From the NCBI GenBank assembly GCA_040766135.1, contig JAXGRA010000017.1:1-41707 (forward strand): a stretch of DNA of 41,707 bases, read 5' to 3'. The notes beneath the pieces were generated by a model that was not told the DNA's origin, made no database searches, and saw only the letters and a list, made by a program, of their open reading frames with translations. This DNA comes from JAGVSV01 sp040766135 (GTDB taxonomy: Bacteria > Bacillota > Clostridia > Christensenellales > Aristaeellaceae). Positions 22,153 through 30,429 of the stretch are shown here, one piece after another; within the stretch, counting starts at the first letter, position 1; each line of letters starts with the position of its first letter. The position numbers and the translations under genes are program-made.

Positions 22153-24702
22153 TTGTCCAATCAGCCATATAACGAGCCGGAGAACAACATAAACTCGCCT
22201 GTGCGCAGACGGCGCTCTGACAGACATGCGCGTCCGGCGCAGCCACGCCGTGCTGAGTATGTGGAGGACATGCAGGAGGTACCGCCGCCGTCCGCATACA
22301 GCCGCGTTGCCCAACCCCAAGAGGATAATCTCTACCCTCCGCAGCAGGGGCAATATCCCTACGGCTACGATGCCTATGGGCAAAGCCCGTATGATGAGGA
22401 GGAGTATGCCCCTCGCCGTTGGCCGTGGGTTGTGTTTGGGTTGGTGCTTGCGCTGGCGCTGGCCTTTGCAGCCATCCAGATGCTGGTGCCGGACAATGCC
22501 ACCGGGGTATTGGGTTCTGCGCGCAAGGTGACCAGCACGGTGGTGGATAGCGCCAAAGGCCTGCTGGGTATCGCGAAGCCTGCCTTGCCGGAGTTGATCA
22601 AGTTTGAAACGCCCGCTCAAGAAAGCCCAATGGGCACTAAAACGGTGTTCACCTTTACTGCTGATAAGGCCATCCAGGGTGTACGCATCGTGGATGAGGT
22701 GGGCAACGTGATAACCGGTTCGCTCACCAACATGAATGAGCCGGAAAATACATTGTGGACAATCAGCGTGGTGTTTGATAGCCCCGCTCAGCGCACGTTG
22801 CGCGCTGAGATTTTTTATAAGGACAAATGGTATGCTTCGGACAAGGTCATCACCATGACGGTGCTGGAGCCTACTTTAGTGCCTACCGCTCCGCCTACAA
22901 TTTCTCCGACGCAGGAGATGGCAGGTGCAGATCCATACCCGCTGCAAAATGCGACCGATACCCCAGCGCCCGAGCCTGCATGGACGGTGCCGCCTACGCA
23001 GGCCGCAGCTTTGGTTATCGTATCCCAACAGCCGGAGGTTACTGAGCCGCCCATTGAGCCTACCGCCGAGATAGAGCCGATAGAACAACCCGAAACGGCT
23101 GTTCCCGAAATACCTACTGAGCCGCCTGCAGAAACAGTCCCGCCCGCACCTACGGCCACGCCCATGCCTATGTTGACGGTAGTTGTGGCGGACGAAGCAG
23201 CGCCGGGCAAACTCAACTACAAGGACAATGTGTATGTGGCAGGCAAAGCGGTTAAGGAACTGACGCGCACCACGCCTATCAATATGCCCGCGCCTGGTGA
23301 TTACACCGGGTACGCCGGGGGTGTGTTTACATTCCGCAATGATTCTTTCCGCGGCAATGCAGCCTTTGGCACCGTAGAAGTAAATCAAGGCCAGCTGGCG
23401 GAGCTATGGAAAGTGCCGGTGGGCAGCCTGCGAGCTGACACAGGTACGGTGCATGGCATTGGCTGGACGGGCCAGCCGGCCATCGTCAAATGGATGATGG
23501 AAATTCGCGCCATGATGAACATCAAGCCCGAAAAGCGCGACGTGACTGCCCTTAAAGAGGTTATCATCGCCGCCCAGGACGGCAAGGTGTATTTCCTTGA
23601 CTTAACGGATGGTATGGCTACGCGCGACCCCATTGATATCGGCTTCCCGCTCAAGGGCAGCGTGTCGGTGGATCCCAACGGCCGCCCGCTCATCGCCTTT
23701 GGTCAAGGGATTTCCAAGGTGGCAGGCAAGCAAGGTAATATTGGGTTATATGTATACAACCTGATTGACCAGAGCAAGGCTTTTTTCCTAAATGGCCGTA
23801 AAACCAAAAATCAATCGCAGTATTCTACCAACGGTGCCTTTGACGGCACGGCGCTGTTTGACCGCACCAGCGACAGCCTGATTGTGGCTGGTGAAAATGG
23901 GCTGCTGTATACCATCAAGCTCAACAGCACCTTTGATTACAAGGATAAAATGTCCATTGCCATCGACCCGGAAATTACATACCAGAAAAGCAAGGGCAAG
24001 CAGAACGACAACACCGTCAGCATGGAAAGCAGCGCGGCCATGTATGGCAAATACATCTTTGTTGCTGACAAACAGGGCTTTGTGCGCTGCGTTGATTCTG
24101 ATACCATGACCACATTGTGGGCGGTGGACTGCGGCGACAACACCGATGCCACGCTGGCATTGGGGTTTGATGAGGATGGAAGTTTAGGCCTGTATACCGG
24201 CAACACCGCGCATGCGCGGCTGGGCAACAAGCGCAATGTTACGCTGCGCCGTCTGGATGCAATGACTGGCGCTCAGATATGGGCGTATGAAATCAAGGCC
24301 AAGTACAATAAAGAAGAGCGTTCGGGTGCCAAGGCCAGCCCTGTCGTAGGCGAGCACAGCATCCGTGATTTGGTTGTTTTTACGGTCAATCTGACGGAAA
24401 ATGGCGGCTCCACCATCGTGGCGCTGAACAAACAAACCGGCACGGTGGTCTGGCAGCATGAGCTGGCTGCGCCTACCGTATCTTCACCGGTGGCGGTGTA
24501 CAACAAAGCTGGCGATGCCTGGATTATTCAGGGCGATGAAAGCGGCAAGTTGACCATGCTGAAGGGCCTGTCCGGGCAAGTGGTAACTGAGTTAGCGCTG
24601 GAGGGTGCCATTGATGGCTCTCCGGCTGTGTATAATGATTATCTGGTGGTGGGCACCACGGGGCGCAACAGTTCCTATATTTATGGGGTGCGCATCCAAT
24701 AG
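22153..24702 (+). CDS. Membrane-anchored PQQ-type beta-propeller protein
   Basis: 849 residues from a TTG (22153) with GGGAGGG six bases upstream. Order: a cytoplasmic Pro/Gln/Tyr-rich, basic tail (1-88), one membrane helix (about 90-111), a beta-sandwich-like module (about 150-240), a Thr/Pro/Glu-rich linker (about 250-350) and a C-terminal repeat domain (about 400-849). Its blades carry the QQ-fold pattern, such as DGKVYFLDL, QGFVRCVDSDTMTTLWAVDC, LDAMTGAQIWAYEI, LNKQTGTVVWQHEL and SPAVYNDYLVVGTTG. No dehydrogenase residues are obvious, so a binding or sensing propeller is likelier than a quinoprotein enzyme. It follows glyS by 23 bases and probably shares its transcript. Confidence 0.8.
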   Translation: MSNQPYNEPENNINSPVRRRRSDRHARPAQPRRAEYVEDMQEVPPPSAYSRVAQPQEDNLYPPQQGQYPYGYDAYGQSPYDEEEYAPRRWPWVVFGLVLALALAFAAIQMLVPDNATGVLGSARKVTSTVVDSAKGLLGIAKPALPELIKFETPAQESPMGTKTVFTFTADKAIQGVRIVDEVGNVITGSLTNMNEPENTLWTISVVFDSPAQRTLRAEIFYKDKWYASDKVITMTVLEPTLVPTAPPTISPTQEMAGADPYPLQNATDTPAPEPAWTVPPTQAAALVIVSQQPEVTEPPIEPTAEIEPIEQPETAVPEIPTEPPAETVPPAPTATPMPMLTVVVADEAAPGKLNYKDNVYVAGKAVKELTRTTPINMPAPGDYTGYAGGVFTFRNDSFRGNAAFGTVEVNQGQLAELWKVPVGSLRADTGTVHGIGWTGQPAIVKWMMEIRAMMNIKPEKRDVTALKEVIIAAQDGKVYFLDLTDGMATRDPIDIGFPLKGSVSVDPNGRPLIAFGQGISKVAGKQGNIGLYVYNLIDQSKAFFLNGRKTKNQSQYSTNGAFDGTALFDRTSDSLIVAGENGLLYTIKLNSTFDYKDKMSIAIDPEITYQKSKGKQNDNTVSMESSAAMYGKYIFVADKQGFVRCVDSDTMTTLWAVDCGDNTDATLALGFDEDGSLGLYTGNTAHARLGNKRNVTLRRLDAMTGAQIWAYEIKAKYNKEERSGAKASPVVGEHSIRDLVVFTVNLTENGGSTIVALNKQTGTVVWQHELAAPTVSSPVAVYNKAGDAWIIQGDESGKLTMLKGLSGQVVTELALEGAIDGSPAVYNDYLVVGTTGRNSSYIYGVRIQ

Positions 24703-24717
24703 CCCCGGAGGGTACGC

Positions 24718-26214
24718 ATGAGCAAACGGTATCTGGTGGCCTTGGATCAGGGCACGACCTCCTCTCGCGCTGTCGTGTTTACGCTGTCCGGCGCGCAAGT
24801 GGCGTCAGCGTCGCGTGAATTTCGGCAGATATATCCACAGCCTGGTTGGGTGGAGCACGATCCGAACGACATTTTGTCCTCACAGATAACTGCGCTGCGC
24901 GAGGCGGTGCAGAAGGCGGATATCGAACCTCGGCAAATTGCTGCTATCGGTATTACCAACCAGCGTGAGACCACGCTGCTGTGGGAGAAGGATACCGGCA
25001 CCTGTGTGCACAACGCCATTGTATGGCAGTGCAGGCGCAGCGCCTCCTATGTGGAAAAACTACAGGCAGAGGGTTTATCATCCTTGGTGCGGGAACGCAC
25101 GGGGCTGATACCCGATGCCTATTTTTCTGCCACCAAGTTGCAGTGGCTGCTGAACGAGCACGGTCAACGCACCCGTGCTGAAAAGGGCGAATTGCTGTTT
25201 GGCACGGTAGATAGCTTCCTGGCCTGGCATCTGGTGGAGGGGCATCCGCATGTAACCGATGCTACCAATGCAGCGCGCACCATGCTGTACAACCTGCACA
25301 CACAGACCTGGGATGAGGAACTGCTTCAGCTGTTCGGTATCCCGCAGGCTGTTTTGCCTGCGGTTGTGGATACCGCGCAGGTTATCGGCGTGCTCAGGAA
25401 GGATATCTTGGGCTGCGAAATCCCGGTGGCGGCCCTGGCAGGGGATCAGCATGCGGCGCTGTATGGCCAGCGCTGCCTGCAGGTGGGGCAAGTGAAAAAC
25501 ACCTATGGCACGGGCTGCTTTATGCTGATGAACATTGGCAACAGTTTCCGTACCTCGGACAATGGACTGCTTACTACGTTGGCCTGGCGGCTGAGGGGCC
25601 AGCCCACCTACGCGCTGGAGGGCAGCGTGTTTGTTGCCGGTGCCGTGGTGCAATGGCTGCGCGATGAGTTGGGGCTGATAGCCACTGCTTCCGAGACAGA
25701 AGCACTGGCCCGGTCTGTGCCGGATACGAACGGCGTTATGCTGGTGCCCGCTTTTACAGGCATGGGCGCCCCGTACTGGGATATGCACGCGCGCGGCACG
25801 ATGGTGGGTATTACGCGCGGTACCACGCGGGCGCACATTGTGCGTGCAGCGTTAGAAGCCATTGCCTATCAGTCCAACGATCTGATGCGTGCCATGGCTG
25901 CTGATGCCGGACGTGCGCCTGCGTCGTTGCGGGTGGATGGCGGTGCCAGTGCCAATGGCTTCTTGATGCAGTTCCAAGCGGATATCATGGGTATTCCCGT
26001 GGTGCGTCCGACGGTGCTTGAAAGTACAGCCTTAGGCGCTGCACTGTTGGCCGGCCTGGCAGTGAGAGAAACACTACCTGCAGCCGGGCAGGAGGATGCC
26101 CAAACTCAGGTGTTTGCTCCCTGCATGGATGAAGAAACCCGCCAGCAGCATCTGGCGGGGTGGGCGCGTGCGGTGGATGCCGCACGCCATTGGGCGGCTG
26201 CAGGACGGGCTTGA
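24718..26214 (+). CDS. glpK: Glycerol kinase
   Basis: 498 residues with GGAGGG six bases upstream. It phosphorylates glycerol to glycerol-3-phosphate. The FGGY kinase fold is clear: LVALDQGTTSSRAVVFTLSG (ATP site), WVEHDPNDIL, GITNQRETTLLWEKDTG, NAIVWQCRR, LAGDQHAALYGQ, NTYGTGCFMLMN, and LRVDGGASANGFLMQFQADI near the C terminus. It stands alone here; no glpF or glpD adjoins. Its TGA (26212-26214) touches the TAA of the convergent cysE (26215-26217) with no base between and no terminator. Confidence 0.97.
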   Translation: MSKRYLVALDQGTTSSRAVVFTLSGAQVASASREFRQIYPQPGWVEHDPNDILSSQITALREAVQKADIEPRQIAAIGITNQRETTLLWEKDTGTCVHNAIVWQCRRSASYVEKLQAEGLSSLVRERTGLIPDAYFSATKLQWLLNEHGQRTRAEKGELLFGTVDSFLAWHLVEGHPHVTDATNAARTMLYNLHTQTWDEELLQLFGIPQAVLPAVVDTAQVIGVLRKDILGCEIPVAALAGDQHAALYGQRCLQVGQVKNTYGTGCFMLMNIGNSFRTSDNGLLTTLAWRLRGQPTYALEGSVFVAGAVVQWLRDELGLIATASETEALARSVPDTNGVMLVPAFTGMGAPYWDMHARGTMVGITRGTTRAHIVRAALEAIAYQSNDLMRAMAADAGRAPASLRVDGGASANGFLMQFQADIMGIPVVRPTVLESTALGAALLAGLAVRETLPAAGQEDAQTQVFAPCMDEETRQQHLAGWARAVDAARHWAAAGRA

Positions 26215-27078
26215 TTATTTTCTTTTGACGTTGGCCTGCCCATCGTAATATATAATGCTGCCTTCAGGTACCGAGCGTGTCAGCCACACGTTGCCGCCAA
26301 TCACGCTGTCGCTGCCGATCACAGTATCACCGCCTAAGATAACAGCATTGGCGTAGATAATAACGCGGTCCCCGATGTCCGGGTGTCGTTTGATGCCTTT
26401 GACGGGGTTGCCGTGCTCGTCCAGCGCAAAGCTGCGCGCGCCCAAGGTAACGCCCTGATACAGCTTCACATCATTGCCAATACATGCGGTTTCGCCGATG
26501 ACGATGCCTGTGCCGTGATCGATGCAGAACCGCTCGCCGATTTGCGCGCCGGGGTGGATATCGATGCCGGTTTTGCTGTGCGTGTATTCGGACATGATGC
26601 GCGGGATAAGCGGCAGCTTCAGTTTATATAGTTCATGCGCAAACCGGTGGATGGATATGGCGTAAAATCCTGGATAGGAGATCAGCACCTCCTCACAGCT
26701 GTCTGCTGCAGGGTCGCCTAAAAATATGGCGCGAGCATCGTCCACCAGTTGTTGCTTGATGCGAGGCAACGCGTTAACAAAGGCGCGCGTAATATCTTCC
26801 GGGTTGCGCATATCTGCCTCCGGCGCAAAGGGCAGCGCTTTTTTTATCAATGCGTTCAGGTTGTCCATCACGCGCTGGAGGGGGTCGCCAATCACGCCGC
26901 CATAGGCCTCGCTGACGCGAAAAAAGCAGGGAAACAGCAGGGTTTGCAGGTCCTTGATCAACAGGATAACGCGTCGCCGGTCTGGGATGTCGTCGCAGGA
27001 TGTGATTTCGTGCCTGCAAAACAAATGAATGTTGTCCAGCTGCTCGCGCACCCGATGGATGCTGTCCGGGGAAAACAT
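26215..27078 (-). CDS. cysE: Serine O-acetyltransferase
   Basis: 287 residues from the ATG at 27076-27078 (MFSPDSIHRVREQ), with GAGGG five bases upstream; the open frame runs on into the insertion sequence but has no binding site there. First step of cysteine synthesis: serine plus acetyl-CoA to O-acetylserine. The N-terminal helical domain (about 1-160) is followed by the left-handed beta-helix of hexapeptide repeats (IDIHPGAQIGERFCIDHGTG, IVIGETACIGNDVKLYQGV, DRVIIYANAVILGGDTVIGS). The DHGTG acetyl-transfer motif is intact. The long N-terminal domain resembles the EpsC-like subgroup. The second insertion sequence ends 69 bases upstream. Confidence 0.93.
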   Translation of the reverse strand: MFSPDSIHRVREQLDNIHLFCRHEITSCDDIPDRRRVILLIKDLQTLLFPCFFRVSEAYGGVIGDPLQRVMDNLNALIKKALPFAPEADMRNPEDITRAFVNALPRIKQQLVDDARAIFLGDPAADSCEEVLISYPGFYAISIHRFAHELYKLKLPLIPRIMSEYTHSKTGIDIHPGAQIGERFCIDHGTGIVIGETACIGNDVKLYQGVTLGARSFALDEHGNPVKGIKRHPDIGDRVIIYANAVILGGDTVIGSDSVIGGNVWLTRSVPEGSIIYYDGQANVKRK

Positions 27079-27109
27079 AAAATCCCTCGCCTTCCTACAA
27101 AGTGGCGTC

Positions 27110-27115
27110 ATTATA
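27110..27115 (-). promoter_or_regulatory. Extended -10 promoter of cysE
   Basis: Minus strand TGC-TATAAT: a TATAAT at 27110-27115 preceded by TG one base before. The sequence 17 bases upstream is not a convincing -35. The insertion sequence begins 31 bases further upstream, so any activator site beyond it has been displaced. Confidence 0.55.
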
Positions 27116-27140
27116 GCACACAGGTTTAAGGAAGTGCGTT

Positions 27141-27146
27141 GGAACC
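27141..27146. repeat. Left target-site duplication of IS copy 2 (GGAACC)
   Basis: GGAACC at 27141-27146, repeated at 28772-28777. Confidence 0.85.
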
Positions 27147-27229
27147 CGCGGTGCCTCAAGTCAATATGAGCGCGAAATTTGTAACGATGCCTCACATAAA
27201 ATGAGCGCGAAAGTGAAGTGGGGAGCGCA

Positions 27230-27367
27230 GGAAATTTCTTCGGGGATGGATAGGGAGAGGCCGCCATGATAGGCTTTCTGCCGGGTCAGCCTACCGTAGG
27301 GCTGACCCCTTACGCTGACCGGCATGGCGGCAGAGGCTCCCTGTCCATCCGGAAAGAAGAAATTTCC
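27230..27367. repeat. 138-bp palindrome inside IS copy 2
   Basis: Base-for-base the same as 1699-1836, including the unpaired bases, while the flanking DNA of the two copies differs on both sides. Confidence 0.85.
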
Positions 27368-27416
27368 GGCATACGCATACAACGTTCCCTTCACCTCCTG
27401 ACCGTGCCTGTATATG

Positions 27417-28670
27417 TTATGGCACAATGCGTATCCCACCTTTTTGTTTGTTCAGTCGTTTTTCTTTAGCGAGTTCTGCTGCCAGCACCAAATCATCGGT
27501 CTTGGACTTGGCTAAGTCCGACAAGATGCATTGCAGGCGGACAATATCGCGTGTCAGTTCGGCGGGGTTGATAGAATCTCTGTACGCAATAAGCTCCTGC
27601 GCCTGTTGGGGAGATAGTATCTGTGCATCCAGCAACCGCTCTAGCGGTGTTTTCGGTTCATCATAGATGCGCTTACGTCTACCGACTGCATCCGTTTTCC
27701 AGCCTATGGGTTTCCGGGTGGCGGTAAAGTAATTCGTTTTCAGGCAGACCAACCGCCACAACTCCGCCAATGTTTCGCGTTCCTCTTGGGTATCATAGCG
27801 GAAGTAGAAAGCATATCGGCGCACGATGTGATTGTTCTTGGACTCCACATGCGCCTGATCATTTTTCCTGTAGGGACGAGCGCGAGTAAAAAAGATCCCT
27901 TTTTCTGCCGCCCAGTTGAGCACATCGTAGTTAATCAGTTCGCTTCCGTTATCACAATCCAACCCCTCCACCTGGTAAGGGATGGCGTCCAATGCTGCAT
28001 CCAGTCCCTTGCGGATATGGACATGTGCGTTGTTACGCAGCACTTCCAGATGAACCCAACCAACGATTACATCTGTCATGACCAGAGATCGGGCAAACTC
28101 TCCTTTCAGCGTGGGCCCACAGTGCGCCACCGTATCTACCTCAAAGAATCCCGGTTCAGGCGGCATCTCATCTCCAGCCTTGCGAATCTGGATGCTGTTC
28201 CTGAGCAGAACACCCGGCTTGGTGGTACTGATTCCTTTCAAACGTAAACGTTCACGCTCTTCTTTCAGGTAGCGGTCTACGGTCGCCGCACTCATTTGGA
28301 GTAATTCCTGCTTCACCTCCTCAGACCATCCATGTTCGTTTAACACCAGTTCTCCATGTGCCTCCAGCGAAGCAATCCATTGCGGCAAATCGGCTACTAG
28401 ATACTTCCCACAGGGCTGATACATGACGCGCCACAACCAGACCAGTTTCTCCTTGGCTGCTGGACTATATTTGGTTGCTCGGTTTCGTCTGCGATCCATG
28501 CGCGGCACATGCTTGTTGCCCAGTGTAGGCGAGGTGAGATACCGCCTGGCTGTCGACCTGCCTAAGTTTGTACTTTGGCAGAAAGTATCCAGGATGCTGC
28601 CTTTTTCCTTTTTGCTGCCTCTTTGATACGATCCCTTTAGTTGCTTGGTGACCTCAATTCTTGTCGCCAT
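27417..28670 (-). CDS. DDE transposase of the 1625-bp insertion sequence, copy 2
   Basis: 417 residues, start ATG at 28668-28670 by the same reasoning as copy 1. The DD35E residues are all present. Compared with copy 1 only two residue changes are seen: Ala for Gly in the RRY-x-FYFR segment, and Lys for Met near the C terminus (NKQKGG versus NKQMGG). About 20 nucleotide differences lie within the gene, so both copies appear to have been kept functional by selection. Confidence 0.9.
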   Translation of the reverse strand: MATRIEVTKQLKGSYQRGSKKEKGSILDTFCQSTNLGRSTARRYLTSPTLGNKHVPRMDRRRNRATKYSPAAKEKLVWLWRVMYQPCGKYLVADLPQWIASLEAHGELVLNEHGWSEEVKQELLQMSAATVDRYLKEERERLRLKGISTTKPGVLLRNSIQIRKAGDEMPPEPGFFEVDTVAHCGPTLKGEFARSLVMTDVIVGWVHLEVLRNNAHVHIRKGLDAALDAIPYQVEGLDCDNGSELINYDVLNWAAEKGIFFTRARPYRKNDQAHVESKNNHIVRRYAFYFRYDTQEERETLAELWRLVCLKTNYFTATRKPIGWKTDAVGRRKRIYDEPKTPLERLLDAQILSPQQAQELIAYRDSINPAELTRDIVRLQCILSDLAKSKTDDLVLAAELAKEKRLNKQKGGIRIVP

Positions 28671-28771
28671 TGATACTTTCCCTTTCATTCAATCAGCATA
28701 CTACTCTTTTCGCGCTCATTCTTATTTGAGGCACCACTCTCGCTTCGCGCTCATTTTATATAAGGTACGCC

Positions 28772-28777
28772 GGAACC
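28772..28777. repeat. Right target-site duplication of IS copy 2 (GGAACC)
   Basis: Partner of 27141-27146. The -35 box TTGGTT of the next promoter begins at the adjoining base, 28778. Confidence 0.85.
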
Positions 28778-28806
28778 TTGGTTTTCCTTGGGCTTTTTGC
28801 TATAAT
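28778..28806 (+). promoter_or_regulatory. Promoter of the methyltransferase-tgt-ecf-truA operon
   Basis: TTGGTT (28778-28783), 17-base spacer, TATAAT (28801-28806), 33 bases before the start codon. The -35 box abuts the IS target duplication. Confidence 0.65.
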
Positions 28807-28839
28807 TCGCCGTATCCTTGACCAAGGAAAGGGGATTTC

Positions 28840-29691
28840 ATGTTTCTGGCAGATCGCTGGATGGATTTTGAGGTGCTGGATGTAGGTGAGGGCATGAAGC
28901 TGGAGCGCTGGGGCGAGGTGGTTCTGGCGCGCCCCGACCCGCAGGTCATCTGGCCCAAAGCGCAGCCCGCTCTATGGGCGCAGGCTGATGCCACCTATCA
29001 GCGCAGCGGCGGCGGCGGCTCCTGGACATACCGTACGCAGTTGCCGGAGCGTTGGCAGATACGCTACCAAAGCCTGCGTTTTTACGTGCGCCCCACCGGC
29101 TTTAAGCACACCGGCCTGTTCCCGGAGCAGGCTGCCAATTGGGATTGGATGAGAGCGCAGCTGCAGGGCCGGCGCGAGGCAAAGGTGCTCAACCTGTTTG
29201 CATATACCGGCGGTGCTACGCTCGCTTGCGTTGCAGCCGGTGCACATGTGACCCATGTGGATGCCGCCAAGGGCATGACGCAATGGGCGCGTGAAAACGC
29301 TGCGCTCAGCAACCTTCCAGAAACATCCTTCCGCTATATTGTGGAAGATGCTGTGCGCTTTGTGCAGCGCGAGATCCGCCGTGGCAACCGCTATGATGGC
29401 ATTTTGATGGATCCTCCCAGCTATGGGCGCGGCCCCACCGGTGAAGTATGGAAGCTGGAGGATGAGCTGTACAGGCTGGTGGATCTGGCCTCGCAGCTGA
29501 TTAGCGATCGTCCTGCGTTTTTCTTAATCAACGGCTATACCACCGGCTTTCAGCCGCTGGTGCTGCGCAACATTCTGGACCGCACCGTGACAAGCCGTTA
29601 TGGCGGTGCGTCTGAGGCCGACGAAATTGCCTTGCCCATTACCTCCGGCGGCGTGCTGCCCTGCGGCGCATCAGCCCGCTGGTGCAGATAA
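28840..29691 (+). CDS. Class I SAM-dependent methyltransferase (COG1092-like, RlmI/RlmK type)
   Basis: 283 residues with AAAGGGG five bases upstream. Motif I is VLNLFAYTGGATLACVAAG, the acidic strand end is VTHVDAAKGMTQWARENAAL, and motif IV is ILMDPPSYGRG. The GGSWTYRTQLPERWQIRY segment is the usual N-terminal lead-in. This pattern belongs to the COG1092 group that includes 23S rRNA cytosine methyltransferases. It lacks the PUA domain of RlmI, so the exact target is open. First gene of a tight operon rich in RNA-modification enzymes. Confidence 0.82.
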   Translation: MFLADRWMDFEVLDVGEGMKLERWGEVVLARPDPQVIWPKAQPALWAQADATYQRSGGGGSWTYRTQLPERWQIRYQSLRFYVRPTGFKHTGLFPEQAANWDWMRAQLQGRREAKVLNLFAYTGGATLACVAAGAHVTHVDAAKGMTQWARENAALSNLPETSFRYIVEDAVRFVQREIRRGNRYDGILMDPPSYGRGPTGEVWKLEDELYRLVDLASQLISDRPAFFLINGYTTGFQPLVLRNILDRTVTSRYGGASEADEIALPITSGGVLPCGASARWCR

Positions 29692-29707
29692 CTAAAGAAG
29701 GGACAAC

Positions 29708-30427
29708 ATGGACAATACCCCGCACATTCTGTATGAGGATAATCACCTGTTGGTGGCGCTGAAGGAGCCCAATGTATTAACCCAGGGCGATAAGACCGGT
29801 GACCCCAACCTGCTGGACATGCTCAAGGCCTATATCAAGGAAAAATATGATAAGCCCGGCGATGTCTATTTGGGGCTGGTGCACCGTATGGATCGCCCGG
29901 TGGGCGGCGTATTGTGTTTTGCACGTACCAGCAAGGCCGCTGCTCGTTTGTCGCAGCAGCTGCGGGAAAACCAGCTGCGGCGCGACTATGTATGCGTGTG
30001 CACGGGTCAAATGCCCGCGCGCTTTACGCTGGTGGATCATCTGGCAAAGGACGAAAAAACCAACACCGTGAAGGTAGTGCCCTCCTACCTGCGGCTTGGC
30101 AAGGAGGCCATTTTGCATGGCCGTATCATTGCCGGCGTGGGTGATACCACGTTGCTTGCCATTCAGCTGGAAACCGGCCGCGCACACCAGATCCGTGCGC
30201 AGCTGTCCAATGCAGGCTGGCCCATTATGGGCGATCACCGCTATGGCGGCGCGCGCAAGCGCGGCAACATCGCATTGTGGGGCATGCGGCTGACGCTTGC
30301 ACACCCCATTACCGGTCAAAGCATGGTGTTCCTTGCACCACCGCCTATGGACAAACATTTTAAGCCCTACCAGCGTGAGATCGATGGCCTGGCGGCCATT
30401 TGGCCTGCCGTGGCCCCAGGCGAATAA
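29708..30427 (+). CDS. RluA-family pseudouridine synthase
   Basis: 239 residues, 16 bases after the methyltransferase, with AAGGGA about seven bases before the ATG. The catalytic Asp is in YLGLVHRMDRPVGGVL (family HRxDxxTSG; here VGG). Further marks are ARTSKAAARLSQQLRE, LETGRAHQIRAQLSNAGWPI and GDHRYGG. No S4 domain is present, so it belongs to the short RluA-like group acting on 23S rRNA or tRNA; the target uridine cannot be told. Confidence 0.88.
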   Translation: MDNTPHILYEDNHLLVALKEPNVLTQGDKTGDPNLLDMLKAYIKEKYDKPGDVYLGLVHRMDRPVGGVLCFARTSKAAARLSQQLRENQLRRDYVCVCTGQMPARFTLVDHLAKDEKTNTVKVVPSYLRLGKEAILHGRIIAGVGDTTLLAIQLETGRAHQIRAQLSNAGWPIMGDHRYGGARKRGNIALWGMRLTLAHPITGQSMVFLAPPPMDKHFKPYQREIDGLAAIWPAVAPGE

Positions 30428-30429
30428 GC

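Larger units (their letters stand above)
27147..28771 (-). mobile_element. Insertion sequence, copy 2 (1625 bp, 6-bp target duplication GGAACC)
   Basis: Same ends as copy 1 (CGCGGTGCC ... GGTACGCC), same orientation and identical length. It is flanked by GGAACC at 27141-27146 and 28772-28777. It contains an intact transposase (27417-28670), the end repeats and the palindrome (27230-27367). It sits between the divergent cysE promoter and the promoter of the 28840 operon. The differences from copy 1 cluster in the left half and are mostly silent in the transposase. Confidence 0.93.

Noticed and set aside
25078..25836. A 252-codon minus-strand frame inside glpK.
   Set aside because: Shadow of an unambiguous glycerol kinase in a G+C-rich gene; no start signal.
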